Assembly: GCA_040954595.2 (NCBI GenBank)
Contig: CM082592.2
Coordinates: 3,038,001-3,102,000 of the forward strand
From: Balanoglossus misakiensis
Taxonomy: Eukaryota; Hemichordata
Direction: 5' to 3'
DNA: 64,000 nt
The notes beneath the pieces are model-generated. The model saw only the letters and a program-made list of their open reading frames with translations, did no database searches and was not told where the DNA came from. Of this stretch, positions 48,301 to 63,300 are shown piece after piece. A program made the position numbers and the translations under genes. Numbering within the stretch: position 1 is the first letter of the stretch; every line of letters starts with the position of its first letter.

Positions 48301-51300
48301 TTCAGTGAGTAATCCCTGCGTTGAAGATCCCTGTTTCAATAATGCCACGTGTGTTCGAATTATTGGTCCATATGGTGGAGATTTTCAATGCATTTGTCAG
48401 CCACGTTGGACGGGAGACAGATGTGAGACAGGTACGAAATTTGCAGCTTGTAATCCAACGATACATTGACAATGTTACTGGTAGATTGTGTCTCAAATGG
48501 TGAATAGCGCTAATTACAATATTTTAACTCAATGTCTTCTCAGTGATCAGGGGCATTTCTGGTTCATGTTTCTAATTTTATAGGATCCAACAGATGGGTG
48601 CATATGATTACTTTCTCATTTATCTTGTGTTCTACTTGTACATGAGATTTCCTTCTTTTAACAAACAACTTTCAAATGTATCTCGAAAAACTGGTGTTTG
48701 TTTGAACTTATTGTTGTACCAAGAAGTGCACTAGAAACATGCTTGCATGAGCGACCATAGCTCCATCCCCACTTCAAGTGATGGCAAAGTAAATTTTCAC
48801 ATGGAAGTTTCATATTCGCTTACCAAGGAGGTCAATGATTAATACATTTTGTGATTGTGATTCTCGATGCACTTCACGGTCAGCATGCATGTTTACAATT
48901 GATTCTAAATCAAGGCGACAATTAAGACGACAAATGAAATAAATTATGAAACGTGACTTTATTTCAGCTGTGAACGGTCCAGATTACTGTGCTTGGAACA
49001 TCTGTGAAAATGGTGGTACATGTTATGGCGATGCAGTCAACTACTCTTGTGTGTGTAAACCAGGTTGGGCAGGAAAACAATGTCATTTAGGTAAAATGAT
49101 ATATAACGTTAGATTAAGACCATGTAAAGGTATGCCATGCCAAATTTTAGAATTGCTATATGCACATTGATACAAGGTGTGAGATTTATCTCCGTGTGAC
49201 TCACATTTTGATGCGATGGATGAAATCAAGTCTTGGCATAAAATCTAGATGTATGATGCATTTTGTCTGCGCAATTGGCATAAAATGTAAATATGTGATC
49301 TCTTTTGTCTTTTGTATATTTTAGTACGTTGTGAAGGGGATTCTGATGTTCCATTAACAGATCGAGTTGGTATCATTAAATATCCAGATACCGGTACAAC
49401 ATATCAAGCAGACACATCATGCACATGGTTTATTTCTGCACCAGAGGGTAAGTTTTTCTTCAAGTACACGCAAATCCGTTTAAATAGAAATTTACATGCA
49501 ATATGTCTTCAATATAATTAAAGGGGAAGTCTCGGGTCCAGCTGATTTCTACATAATTTGGTAGCTTTGAGGTCACTCTTTCAGAAAAAAAAAAACATAT
49601 TCGCCGTGTATAAGTCGCGCTATTTTTAAAAAAATCGAGGGAAAGTTGGCAGAATTTCCAATATGGCGTTTACTGTAATTCCAAAATTGAGGTAGTTGTA
49701 ACTTATTTTTGGTAACGATCTATTCAATTGAATATGATTTTTTTTCCAGAAATGATAATTGTTATGCATTTTGAGAGCTTTGAATTAGAGGACTGCAGCA
49801 TAAACGAAATTCCCCAAGAATGTCGAAACGACTATGTACGGATATTAGATGGTAGATCCATTACAAGTGATAGACCTTTGCTAAAACATTGTTCTGGCAG
49901 TATGCCACCACAATTGGTGAGTAAGTCACATCTTTCAATGTTTACATGTGAAATCATGCATATTCGATTATTGAAAAATTTGCAATGATTTTGTATAGTG
50001 TACTTCATAAATCGTTGAATTTCATGATAAATTTTCATCCCTGGAAATGTCAATGTCAACAAAAAACTGAAAGAACGAAATTAATTCAGAGAATTCTACA
50101 TATGTGGTCTTTTGGACCATGCACATCTGTGCTGATATACAACAGGTTTGGTTAAAGTATCATTTTCATCATTTGTTGCCCTTTTTCAAATTTAAAAAAT
50201 CCCCTTACTAACTTAATATGACGATTTTACCTTTTGCAGGCAGTGACATCAACATCCAATGAAGTAACAATCGAGTTTGTGTCAGATAGCAGTGTCAACC
50301 TAAGCGGCTTCACCTTGTATTATGAAATGGTTCCTTCTCATTCGTGTCCTGCAGCTATTGGTTATAACCTGAACAATTATGAACTCAATGATTTTGGTGA
50401 ATCTGGAATCTTCCTGGATGTCAACCTGGTATTCCCATGTTCTGGTGTTGTCTCGTCATGGGAAGTAATAATCCCTGATTCCTTGAATGGGGTTGGGAGC
50501 CTGACAGTCTTGATATTGCGTGAGTCAGAGCATGGATTCCGGGTCGTGAACTCAAGTGTTATTGATATCAGCGGAAGAGAAGAAGGTGAAAGCATAGTAA
50601 CTGATTTGAAGGATAACACACTGTCCTTTCATAAGGGTGATTACATTGGTGAGAAGATTTGCTTGTATAATCTAATACTTGATATTGTTTTACGCGTGCA
50701 TGTTTGGCATGTATTCTATGTGCCAAAAGATACAAACATGATAATTAATAATACTAGAGAGATCTTATGCAGTGCATATATCCACTCTTGGTGCTTTACA
50801 GTTATATGACAGAACTTCATGACCTCTGCGCGCGATCTGTGCAATATGGATTTTATTTTCATGAGTGAGAAGGTGTATTCTTCCGAGTATTTTTACGAGC
50901 GATAGCGAGTAAAAATGCAGAAGAATACACCTTCTCACGAGTGAAAATAACATCCATATTGCACAGATCGCGCGCAGAGGTCATGAAGTTCTGTTAAATT
51001 TGCATATGTTTCCCCAGATTTGACGAAAATCAAAGTTTCGATCGTGGCGTATTGATTTTCATTACAGTGATGCGCCAAAGGCTATGCAACCCAGAGAAGG
51101 CCGCTCATTGGCCAAAATGACGCAACCTTTGTTATGCAAAGAAGGGTCATGTGGGGTCATTCCAACAGTGGGTTACCTGAGGTCCTGAGAACGCAGCGAT
51201 AAAGTTTGAAACACTGGCGATAGCGAGAGATTTTCGTAATTTTCGAGGTTCCAAAACACACTGACAACTAAATGTTCTGTTATTCTGACGATAGTTGGGA

Positions 51301-54300
51301 AGGATAATAAAACAACGTGCCAGAATGTTGAAAAATCCGCATGTTTCGGCGATCATGTTGGCTCATTTCATCGGTGGTTTAGCTCAGGTCGCAAGATAGC
51401 ATCGGCAATATTTGAGAAACTGGCGATAGCGAGGGATATTCCGAGGTTCCCAAACATACTGCCAGTTAATGTTTTGTTATTCTGACAAACTTTGGGAAGG
51501 ATAAGACAATGACGTCTCCGAATGTTGAAAATTCCCCACGTTTCGGCGATCATACTCCAGCTCTGCCGACCGCGTTCAATGTTTACAAACAAAACGTAGT
51601 CCGGCTTGTTTTTACTCATTTGCATATGGGTTGTGAAAAATACCACTTTGTCACACGCACAACTAAAACAACAATCGGCTTTTTTGCGACTGAAATAAAA
51701 CTTTTGTTATATCCTCCGGAGGTTTATATGAACTCCAAGTGATTGTCTAACAGAACGAGGGTTAAACTTTGAAAGATACGATCGATTGAAGGGGAAATGG
51801 GGGATCTTATTCTTCTGGATGCTCATTTGCATATGAGCTCGCAAAAATACCAGAATTATTATTGCACGGCCCGCTTGGAATACTGTGGTACATATGCAAT
51901 AATTAGTATTACAGAAATGTGATGTGACGTTACGAGTTCACATTCGCATAAAATGTGCAACCGACCCTGTATAATGTCCCAACACAGACTATATGCGGAC
52001 AACTGGCCATCGCAAAATAGAGTATATATACATAGTAATGGCATGTAATGCCGAGGTGAGGGGATGATGCTCAATTATATACAAACATCACCGGTAAACG
52101 AAATTTCATTTTTGCGTTTCTAATTTATTATTCAGGATGGTATTGTGAAACAAACTGTCCTCTTAAAAGTGTCAACTTAGAATGTCCAAGTATTCCCAAT
52201 TTACGGAAAATACCATATGAACACATTGAAGATAACAAAGTATTATCCTTCAAAGATGCCCCTGCAAGGGCAGTTGCGGTCAGTATTACTGCTAATCTAC
52301 AACCAGGTATGTTACCATTAATGTTAACATTACATAAAACAACTAAAATACCAGCTTGTATATGCTTTCCTCAAATAGCTATAAGAGCAACTATTTTGGT
52401 TTTATTTTAAGAAAAGGGATAAAATTGTATGTTAAAGGGACAATCTCTCTCTCTCACTGCCCATTTTCATTAATTATGTTTGACACAAGACACCGTTTAT
52501 GTTATTCTGCATGTGGATATATAGTGAATCAACGTTCGACCACCTCAACTTCCATCCCACTTGTAGATATGAGAGTGAAAAACTCGCCAAAATGAATAAT
52601 CGGTGTTTACCGTTTATTCAGTGCCTTGTACCAAACAGAATTAATGGGACAGGGGCAGCGAGAGAGACACTTTGTCCCTTTAACCTGGCATCGTATCGTA
52701 TTACATTCGTGTTTTGTCTTATTTTTCCAGATTGTATAGAAGATTTCCAACAAGATTTCGGATGTGAAATGCAACAAATACTGAATGATCCCGGATGTGT
52801 TGATTATTTTTCGTCATATACGTATCCAAGTTTTTATCCTACAAATCTGGAATGTTCTTGGGAATTAACAGTTCCACAAGAAGAATTTGTTGTGCTTTCT
52901 ATAGTCAATTTTGATGTTGATCCCAAGAAAACAAATGGTATGTGTGATGATTTTCTACTCATTACCGAAGGTAAGCCGTCAAATTCCTTTTTTTTCAAAT
53001 CTCAATAGCTGCATAAGTGATCAATAGAGACAAACGTACGACTTATAGGCAAGCCAGGGTGTTATCAACGAAGAACGCGTGTTTTGAAGGGATTCAAGCA
53101 ATAGGACGTGACTATCTAGCAAACCGCTTCGATGAAAATGATGATTTCATTTATTATAAGAACTATAAATTATGATATTTGATAAGAATTATAGACTTAA
53201 ATGCATACTCAAATGACCACCGCTTTTTTACAATATTGAGAAACGTATATTTTTCTATGCAGACATCGATGGTGCGTTTGCTAATATTGGCAGATACTGT
53301 GGCAGCGAAGCACCATCCCAGATAATTGGTCGAAGCAACAGAATGTTCATCGAATTCTCATCTGATGCATTACCAAGTGACAACAAAGGATTCTTTGCAA
53401 CATTTACATCATGTGGTAAGTTACAATAACGAGTGCTTAGCACGACCAAATCCCAAACAGTACATTGTTGATGTTTTTTTTTATCGTCTCTCAAACTGTG
53501 TATGGTACGGAATGAACGTATTAAAATCTTTCATCAGATCTAACTGTGTGTAATGAAAGTTTTTTTCGAACGTATAATGTACAATTCAATATTTGATTGT
53601 TTTTTTAATGTGTTGTAATGTTTTTATACTTTTTATACTGTATGTTGTACCCATCATTTACAGGTTGTGGGTGTACACTGACAGCAGATTCGGGAATCTT
53701 TCAGTCTCCAAAAGATAACAACAACACTAGGAGTGGCACCTCGTGTACATGGATTCTTATGGTTGGAAATAACAAATACGTCCAACTCCAATTTCTTGAA
53801 CTTTTCATTGGGAATAGTAGTTACATTGAACTAATGGATTACGACAACAATAAATCATTGGCGATGCTACGTAGCAGTGATTCTGGACTTCTGAACAACA
53901 CCTATCAGTCGTCATCTAAGTCTTTAATCGTAACATTCTACAGTAATTGTGGCTTCCATATTGAAAATTTCACTGCCAAATATACATCAGTGGACATACC
54001 AACATCAGGTAAATGGCAAATGTATTTATAATGTGTTCAAACAGGTTAGTGTAACGTATACCACGTATGATAATTTTATAAATGTCAGATAAAAGTACAA
54101 ATTCGATTTCAGTGAAAATGCTGCAATCATACAAATCCATAATCCAAAGATCATGCTGTAAGTGACAAATCATCTATAAACCACTTGTCACATTGATTTC
54201 AAATTAGAATGCGAACTTGTCTACCAGCTCTCGATTACTTTCTAAAAGAAGCATTTGAATATAGAAAAAAAGTCTTCAACTAATCCAAGGTTTTTTATAT

Positions 54301-57300
54301 CAAGTTTCTTACTATTTATGGATGTTTAAATTTCTGAAAGTGAACCAATCACATCCACATTTATTTCATGAATTTTAATGTGGTGCTATAATTTGTGTTA
54401 CAGAATGCGGAGGGACGTTGAATGTTTCAAGTGGTGTTATCATGTCTCCAAATTTCCCATCAAACTATGACAGTCATTTAGATTGTCGCTGGTTAATTAT
54501 TCAAAGCCAGGGTCTCTTCATCGAATTGGTTATCTCATCGGCTGAATTAGAAGACGACGCGAATTCTGGTTGCTATGACTATGTGAATGTCTATGATGGC
54601 ATTGATGAAATATCAACAATGTTGACATCATTGTGCAAGACACGGACAAACTCCAGTCTAATCCTGAAATCCTCTGGAAATTCAATGCTTATCGTCATGA
54701 AAAGTGATGCTACTTATAATTACCAGGGGTTTGAGGCATCTTTTACAAGGATTATAGGTGGGTACTTGTTATTCAGGAGGAGAGATAGATACCGAGAATG
54801 TTTTGAAAACAAGACGATCTTTCCTCTCTGTCAAATTTATTTGCAAACCATATATTCTTTGGAACCTTAAACATAATTTTTCCATTATAAGAATATTTAT
54901 TACAAGATTGGCACACTAGTAAAGCATTATTTTGAAATATATATTATCAACTAAATTCTGTGCACTTATGCAACAAATGTTTACATAATATTACAGTATT
55001 GGACTCTTACATTCAAATATAATAATAAGCCAATATAAAAACCATATAGAGCAGTCAACTGTTCATCTACTTCATATATATAATTGTAAATATCCAACAT
55101 ACTGCATGCCTGGTTTGTGATTAGCATGTCGGGGCAGGGGTCAGCCAAGTGTCTGTTTTCATAAATGATTGCTGTTTCACATTATGAAATATTAATATAT
55201 TTCAAGATATGTAAATTAGTTTAATTTGTATTGTTCGTCTGATGGTAGTCAGCCTAGTGCAAAAGGTGTCAGCAGTGGTTGATCAGTAGACATAAGCAAT
55301 GTACAGGTGTTTGTGATTGTTTATCCGTAGGTTGTGGTGGAATTATGGACGAGGACAACCGGGTCATCCGTTCTGTTGATTATCCAGACTACTCCGAGCG
55401 TCCCATGCATTGTATCTGGGAGATTGAAGCTCCTGACAGGCAAATCATCTATTTCACTATTCTTATTTTCGAAGTGACATGTGTACCTACCAAAAATGAT
55501 GAGGATTATGTGGAAATTCACGAGACAAAACCTGATCGCACTGGCGACTTGGTTTTCTCTCAGCTTTACAGCAATGCAATATGCGAGGGTATGGCTGCTA
55601 CACAGCGAGTGGCACTTGGCTACCTTACTTTCATGTCATCAGGCAACAGAATGAAGTTTATTGTCAGCCTACGAGGGAGACATCGGATGCTTGCTTATTA
55701 TCAGACAAGTAAAGGTATGGCTTGTTATCTCATTTTGCATGTAGGTGCTTCAATTACGAGACTACAAGTTGGAATAGTGATCATATCAACCCTAATATGT
55801 CATCAGCCATCATGCATTACCATTTTTGTATCCCAATAAGTCTGTCATTTCAGGAAAAATGCATTTCCGTAAATCAGAGATCTATCACTGCCTTTAGCAG
55901 TGTTCTCATATAGAAGCCAATATTTAACAACTGTCAGCCTGTCTGTCATAGTGTATCTATGTCATTGATATCTTTTGTACAACTGATCAGATATGAACAA
56001 AATTTGGTGCTCCAAAACTGGTATAAACTTCAATTATGTGCATACGAATTTGTGAAATATACTTTATATCCATCCAAAATGATGTTGCTTATACATATAT
56101 TATGTTGCAACTTGTCAAGGTATCCCGTTTTAACAATTTGAGGTTTCATACAATATTTTGATAATGTTCATATTATCAGTTTACTTTGAAGCACATTGAG
56201 TTCATTGTATTCAATATCTTCATTTTCAGCCCGTCAAGAATGCGGTGAACATTGGCTTCTCTTTGATGGTCGATGTTTTGGACCACTGTGGTTAACCAGT
56301 GGACACAAATACATACCAATCAATGAGATGAGACTGAACTCAGACAGGGCTAATGAAACGTGCCGTACAGAAGGTGGTATGATTGCGAGCATTCCAACCA
56401 TGGCTGCACAGAAATTCATCGAGAAGAATATTCCACCTAATAACATCAACGGCTATCACATTGGTCTGAGAAAATCTCCCAATTCATTGTCATGGTCATG
56501 GTTTGGACATTATCAGTACACATACTCTAACTTCTTAAGAATGAATGAAGAGTCAGAGATGGAAGATTGTGGTTACCTTAAGCCTAGAAACCTATATCAG
56601 TGGGATTATGATACATGCAATCGTAAATACCTGTCAGTGATTTGTGAGAAAGGTGGGTGAATCATGAATACTATAATTGTATTTGTTATTTGAAGGCATA
56701 GGAGCTTTTCAATTTCAAGAGACATACATTTTATATACATTTATTTTTTTGAACATGGTTATTTATTTACTTTGCTTATTCTAGATGTTTTGGTGTCAGA
56801 TGTTATAATAGTGATTGCATGCAGATAGAAATGCCACGGTTAATAGTTTCAATATAAAATACAGATATGGGCATCTGCCATGCTTGACTTTATTTTTATA
56901 TATTTTTTTACATATTAAGATGCGAACGAATGTTTCTTTGACAATGGTGGATGTGCTTTCAATTGTGAGAATTCACAGCTTAGCCATTCTTGCAGTTGTC
57001 CACATGGTTACTACCTAAATCCAAGCAACGACAGGAACTGCATTGGTAAATTAAATTGTACTTGTCTTTTTGTTGTTTTATAGCAGGGTCAAATACTATA
57101 ATTAAACATATCTGTGACACTTATTTTAATTTCTGATACCACTTTTCCTTAGCCCATGCTCAAACTACAAACTCCATAAATGATACCCATCTTAGAATAC
57201 AGTAGTTGTCACTTAGAAATTGAAAAAAGTTACATCATTTATGAACAAGACAAGCAAATTATTTAGAAAACTGTGTCAGTATTCCCATTTCTATTTGTGT

Positions 57301-60300
57301 TATGTCCAGAAATCTGCAAACCATCTATGGGCTATGATTGGACCTTCTTCAATGGTTCATGCTATAAAGGTCAACACACAGCAATGAACTGGAGTGAAGC
57401 AGAGGTTTCATGCAATAGGGTCTTCAGTCATCTTCTCAAAGTGGAGCATCAAAGTCTTGAGGTGAGTCAGGAACTAAGCAGCCATACACAGGAGAATCTT
57501 GCAATTGTCTTCTGAGATAATCATACATTTGACAGAGAAGCTTATGTACATTTGCAGGAAGTCATTCTTTATTTCCTTTATGTATGTCATCGTTATGCCA
57601 ACAATATGATTAAAATACCAATGGCGTGTTCCGGGGAGAAATGTTTGCCTTTTTGATCACACACTCAATTTTTCATGTCTCAAAGTTCATGTCTGCGAGT
57701 GTATCATGGTAAGTCTTTTTTCTGTAACTGTGCTGATCAGTTAGGAGCATAGTGTCTTTGACTATTATATATGTTTACTTTTTCTTTTCCATTTCAGACA
57801 TATTTACGTGCTACTGGCTCGTACGATGTTCCCATCAATGCTGGCTTTTTTCTACCAGCAGATTTTTACTGGATTGGCCTGCACAGAATTGGTCTGCAAA
57901 CATGGGAATGGGTGGATGGTTCTCCTCTTGCCGGTTATTCAAACTTTTATCAAAGTTCTGGTCAATTACATAGCTGTGTTGCTACAAATGGGAGTCAATG
58001 GATTGCTACGGATTGTGATGAAAACTTACCATCATTATGTCAGATTGGTTAGTTCTCTTGTTTGAAGTGATTGCATATTTTAAAAGAAGTGAAAAAATGG
58101 ATAAATATCACGACGGCATTGTTAGGTTTATAGGATGTGTGGCTTTCATCCCATATACCAGGACAAGAATTGCAGGTGAAAAAAATCGCACTTTCCCATT
58201 GCTCGCTCTCTTAAAAGGGGGTTTGAATTCTAATTGGTGTTACTTTGTGCTAATTTAGAATGTTGTGAAGACATACCCATCGAGGAAGCCTGTAATAGCC
58301 AAGTGTCTTCAACATTCGAACTACCTATTGGAAAACTTCAGTCCAAAAACTACCCACTGACCTTTGATCCAAACATGAATTGCGAGTGGAAGATTGTATT
58401 GCAAGAAGGAAGTTTCATAAGGTAAGCCTATGTACACAGAGTTTCGATGATTTAGAACATGACTGAACATGACTTACCAGTGATAGCATGCCCAGATTCC
58501 TGAGAAATATGCTGTATTTATTATACATTTATGTTCTTCGTTCATGTAGCTTGACATTTGAACGCTTAGTGTTATCCAGTGATGGCAGCTGCAGCAACAC
58601 CCTCACAGTATATGACAGCACAAAACCAGAGACAGAATCTCGCATCAACGAATATTGTGGTGATATTGAAGATCTCACCATTCGTTCGAGTTTCAACTAC
58701 TTAACCGTAACATTCCAGAGTGATCTGTCAGTCACCGGCGTAAAGCTTGGATTTCTAGCAATATTTTCTCAGACAGGTATTGCCATGTACATTTATGTTG
58801 AATCGTTTATAAATTACTTTATTGGTGTAACGGATTATTAGGTTGAAGAAAACGGTTGACTTGCTGACCATTACAATTTATTTATGGCCAAAGGCACATC
58901 AAGAGGAAATGCTGAAAAATATGCGAGGCAAAGCCGGGCTAGCCACTTTATTCCTACAACCGTTCTCTGTTCAAATTTATGCTTACAACACTACCGGTAC
59001 ATGCATCTCATATTTAATCGGTGAAGGTCATATATTTCATTCAGTTCACATCTACAACTCATTCTGCCAGTTTATGGGCAGTGCGTAGCATAGTTTTGCA
59101 GACATTTTAATTTTGTAGAACATGACCTTTTCCACTCATGTGTTTAGTCAACACTGTAATTGACTCCTTGAAGATGAGAAATGTGCTAGTAAATTCTATA
59201 TCGAGGAGTTGATAAATACAAAATCGATGAATTTGAATTGGTTGATATATAAACGAACAAACTGATACCTACTAATTTAATCACGTTTTCTGTTCTGGTG
59301 ATCATTATAGACTGTGGATTTGGTAGCTGTGAATCTGGGTGTGGTGGTCCAAGCCATTTATCAGATCCAGTAGGTACTTTTTCAAGCTCCCTGGCTTCTG
59401 GTCCTGGACAAACAATGTACAATCGATGTCAATGGACAATAACGGTGGACAATGGAAAATATATACTGCTACGCTTTGATTCCTTCAATATACCCGCGCA
59501 AAATAAAGTAGGAGAGGATTGCCTGGATTTTGATTATGTGGAGATGTATGAAGGAGGATTGGCATTGGCGTCCTCCCTCATAGGTCGCTATTGTGGTTCA
59601 CAAATCCCGCCATTTTTAGTGACAACCAGAAACCAACTTACTGTTCGTTTTAGCAGTGGTAATCCAGTTAGTGGTGTTGGATATTTTAGTGCATCCTATG
59701 AAACACAAGGTATGTTTGATTTCTCTATACACGGTTGATGCTCTAGAAATAGCACGTAGCATTCATGGTGTTTGGATTTGTCCGATTGTACCAGGGAATG
59801 TGCACCATCTAATCAGAGTAACAAGATGATTCCTTAAATATATTATATATTTCATTTTTGAGGTATGGTGGTTGTGGTATGTATAGCACGGTGTGTTTTT
59901 TCATAAATATTTCATTTCTCCAGGCCAATCGGTATTCAAAACCCAACCACTTAATTAAAACAAACCATTAATACATGTATTGAAGTATGTTTGCACAATA
60001 TTGGACACATAGTCTTACAGGTGTACATGCTATAATTTTGTTTTGCAAAACCTTCACTGTCAATGATTGACTATATCTTTCAAGACTGTTTCCAGTGTAA
60101 ATGTTGTACCAGCAATGCAAACAAATGAGTAAGGAAACATTTGAATAATTTGCAATAATAGTAGAAAACAATTCCTCACGGTTGGAGCTATACTTCTCAG
60201 TTACATGTGTGTCTAATAATGCAGATAAACGATCTAAACTATTTTGCATTACTTGGATTTTACTGTTCAGTTTCTGACTTTTTTACAGAATGTCATGGCT

Positions 60301-63300
60301 TAGCCACGGGTGTTCGTAAATGTCCTCTATATGAAGTGCGAGCATTCAACCATAGTTGTGGTTACCTTCAGTCCAGTAACTATCCAAACGCCTACCCCGA
60401 GAACAGCCGATGCAGTTGGATGCTCTCTGTCATGGAAGGCAAATACATTGAACTTAACTTTTTACACTTTGATGTTCCCACCGATGGAGATTCGTGTACT
60501 GATTATGGTGTTAACATATATGATGGTGGACAACGCGAATTTTCACTTCTGATAGACTCATACTGTAATGCCCACAAACCACATGGTTCTATTCTGTCTA
60601 GTGGAAACACACTTTATATTTCATTTAATGGTGCTATTCCTGGTTTGGGATTTGCGGCCACGTACTTTGCTTTGAGTTATATTCCACCTGTGGAATTAGT
60701 ACATGACTATGATAAGGGTGAGTATCATGGTTTATTAATACCTCTTTGACAATTATAGTCTCTCTTCTTTGTAACACACAACTGCATTTTAGTTTTGACC
60801 ATGTTTCATAACAGTTTACATTTAGTTTTCGAAAAATCATTTAATAAATCAGATAAACCACATGAGCCTGATTGCGGTCTACAACATGTCATAAAACATG
60901 AGTTTCAGAATTGTTATGCCACCTCGCCAAAATGGCCTATGCCGACGAACTCATGGATCAAAATCTCTGAAATGAATAGAAATTATTAATGTAAGGACAA
61001 TAGACACTGCAAAAACTTTTAATTTTTCGTTTTTGTTAGATTATAAGTGTAGTGAAGAATGGAGTCTGTATGATAAAAAGTGTTACAAGTTTCATCGAGG
61101 TGAACCCATTTCATGGATGGAAGCAGAAAGTGACTGCATCCAAAATGGTTCTCATCTAGTCAGCATACTATATCATGCAGAAATGGTTTACATTCATTAC
61201 ATGCTTTCTACTCAGTGGAGAAGTGGATACACAAAAACATATATAGGTGAATATTTAATAGTATTTCACAAAACTAAGATTTTGGTTCAGAAACTTTACT
61301 TAAATTATCGGAAGACTTGGATATGCTAATGTTAACTTATTTATTTATTTCACCATTTTTACACACAAAAAATAAATAAATAATACAAGTTTGGTCTCTA
61401 AGCAGGGCTTACAGATTCTGGCAATGAAGGGACCTTCCGCTGGATAGATGGTAATCCAATGAGTTATTCTGATTGGTTAGTGCATATTGTAATACTATTT
61501 CATAAACATTATACATACTCCAGTATCAGTATATGTGTCTGAAAATACTCTCTATATGAAAGCTGTGACTAGTTCCAGGATGTAGTATATCGCATGCTCT
61601 TACGATGGAACTGATACTTCCTAACCATGTGTATGTTTATCATATCAGGGCTGAAAAGAGTATTCGTAATGGCAATGAAAAGCAACCTGACGGTGGTATA
61701 TTTGAGGACTGTGGTTTGTATGTTCTTGACAACATATACTCTACCAAACATTGGCATGATGTTGCCTGTGCATATGATGATGTGCAACAGTATATCTGTA
61801 AAAAGGAAGCGGAATATATAGGTATTGTACCATGTCTGCACGGTCTTATGTCAAGTTTCCATGTTCTGATACAAATTATGCAATGAGTATACAAACATTT
61901 TTCTCTTGTAATTAGGAGAGACGCCACCTACAGATATGCCTTATGATGGAAGTTCACAGTTAGGTATGTATGTAACTACCTCAAGCTAGCATTGATGGAG
62001 GGTCTTAATCACTATTCCCATTATTTTATTGTCTGGGGTAAATGCCATTGGAGAGATTATCCTTCAGGAACATTTAAAGTTTTTCTTCATAATGTGTGTT
62101 AAAACAATTCGTGCAAACTGCCATTTCACCATTTCTGGCAGGTACACAAGTCTACTGAAGCATATCATACTGTTAACATCGAATATGTAATTGTGTCATT
62201 TAGATTACCATTTACATTTTAGAAAGATGAACGTCTTGTAATGCCATTGTAGGTATAATTTAACATTTGTTTAATTACAATATTAGTGCTTATCATATTT
62301 TGCGTTAACAGTGTGTCCTGCAGGTTGGAATCTTGTGGCTTTATCCTGTTTGACTCTTGAGACGGCAAGCATCACTCCAAGGTCCTCTGAGGAATTAACA
62401 CCCAATGGACTTACCTGGCAGGCAGCGCAAGATCATTGCAGAAGTCAGGATGCTAATCTCGTTAGCGTGAAAACATTCGAAACTCAAGAGCTCCTTGAGT
62501 TTTACTTGGAGAACGTGTGGATGACAACATCGAGAGAAGTTTGGATTGGTCTTACATATAAGGCAAATAGTGAGACGCAGCTCTGGATTTCTGGTGATAT
62601 TGTTGCCTTCACGAATTGGGAAATGGATGAGGAAGTGATGCAGGGAGATATGCTTCAAGGGGATGTTTGTGTCATGATGGTTGTACAGGATGACAACAGC
62701 TGGAAATGGAGGAAGGCATCATGTACCGACACTCAGATTTCATCATTTCTCTGTGAACTACCAGCTCAAGGTATCCTTCTTATCATATTACCTGGAACTA
62801 AGACCTGTGCATAATTACTAAACACCTCACATAAAATATACATTTCCAATGGAAATGTATGACGACTACAAGGAAACTTAGATCACACACTACACCAACT
62901 AGGTCCTGTAATTCACGCTGCAAAACTTGTTTTTCTTTGTTCACTAGAAAAGGAAGTTGTATGTGAGAGAGATTTATTTACCTGTGGTGACAGAACCTGC
63001 ATCCTCCCAGTTTATGTTTGTGATGGAAACACAGACTGTTTCGATGGTTCTGATGAACTTGGATGTTGTAAGTATTGGATGCATTCCCCGTCTGAAGTTA
63101 GAATGATTATAGTTCTGATATAATTTTAATATGAAGCAAGTCCTTTCAAATGTGAATGGTGTATTGCTATTAATTTTGACAATTTCACTCTTTATTAAAC
63201 TACATGCATATGTGCATTTTCTTTTCATATTTGGTTTTGCCAAATTTCACTCCCGAAGCCAAGTCTAGTTTAATGTACTTGAACTGAATCGTTATTCAAA

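Noticed and set aside
49194-49216. gtgtgactcacattttgatgcg resembling the end of the element at position 1
   Set aside because: The match is short, with no second end, so it may be coincidence.
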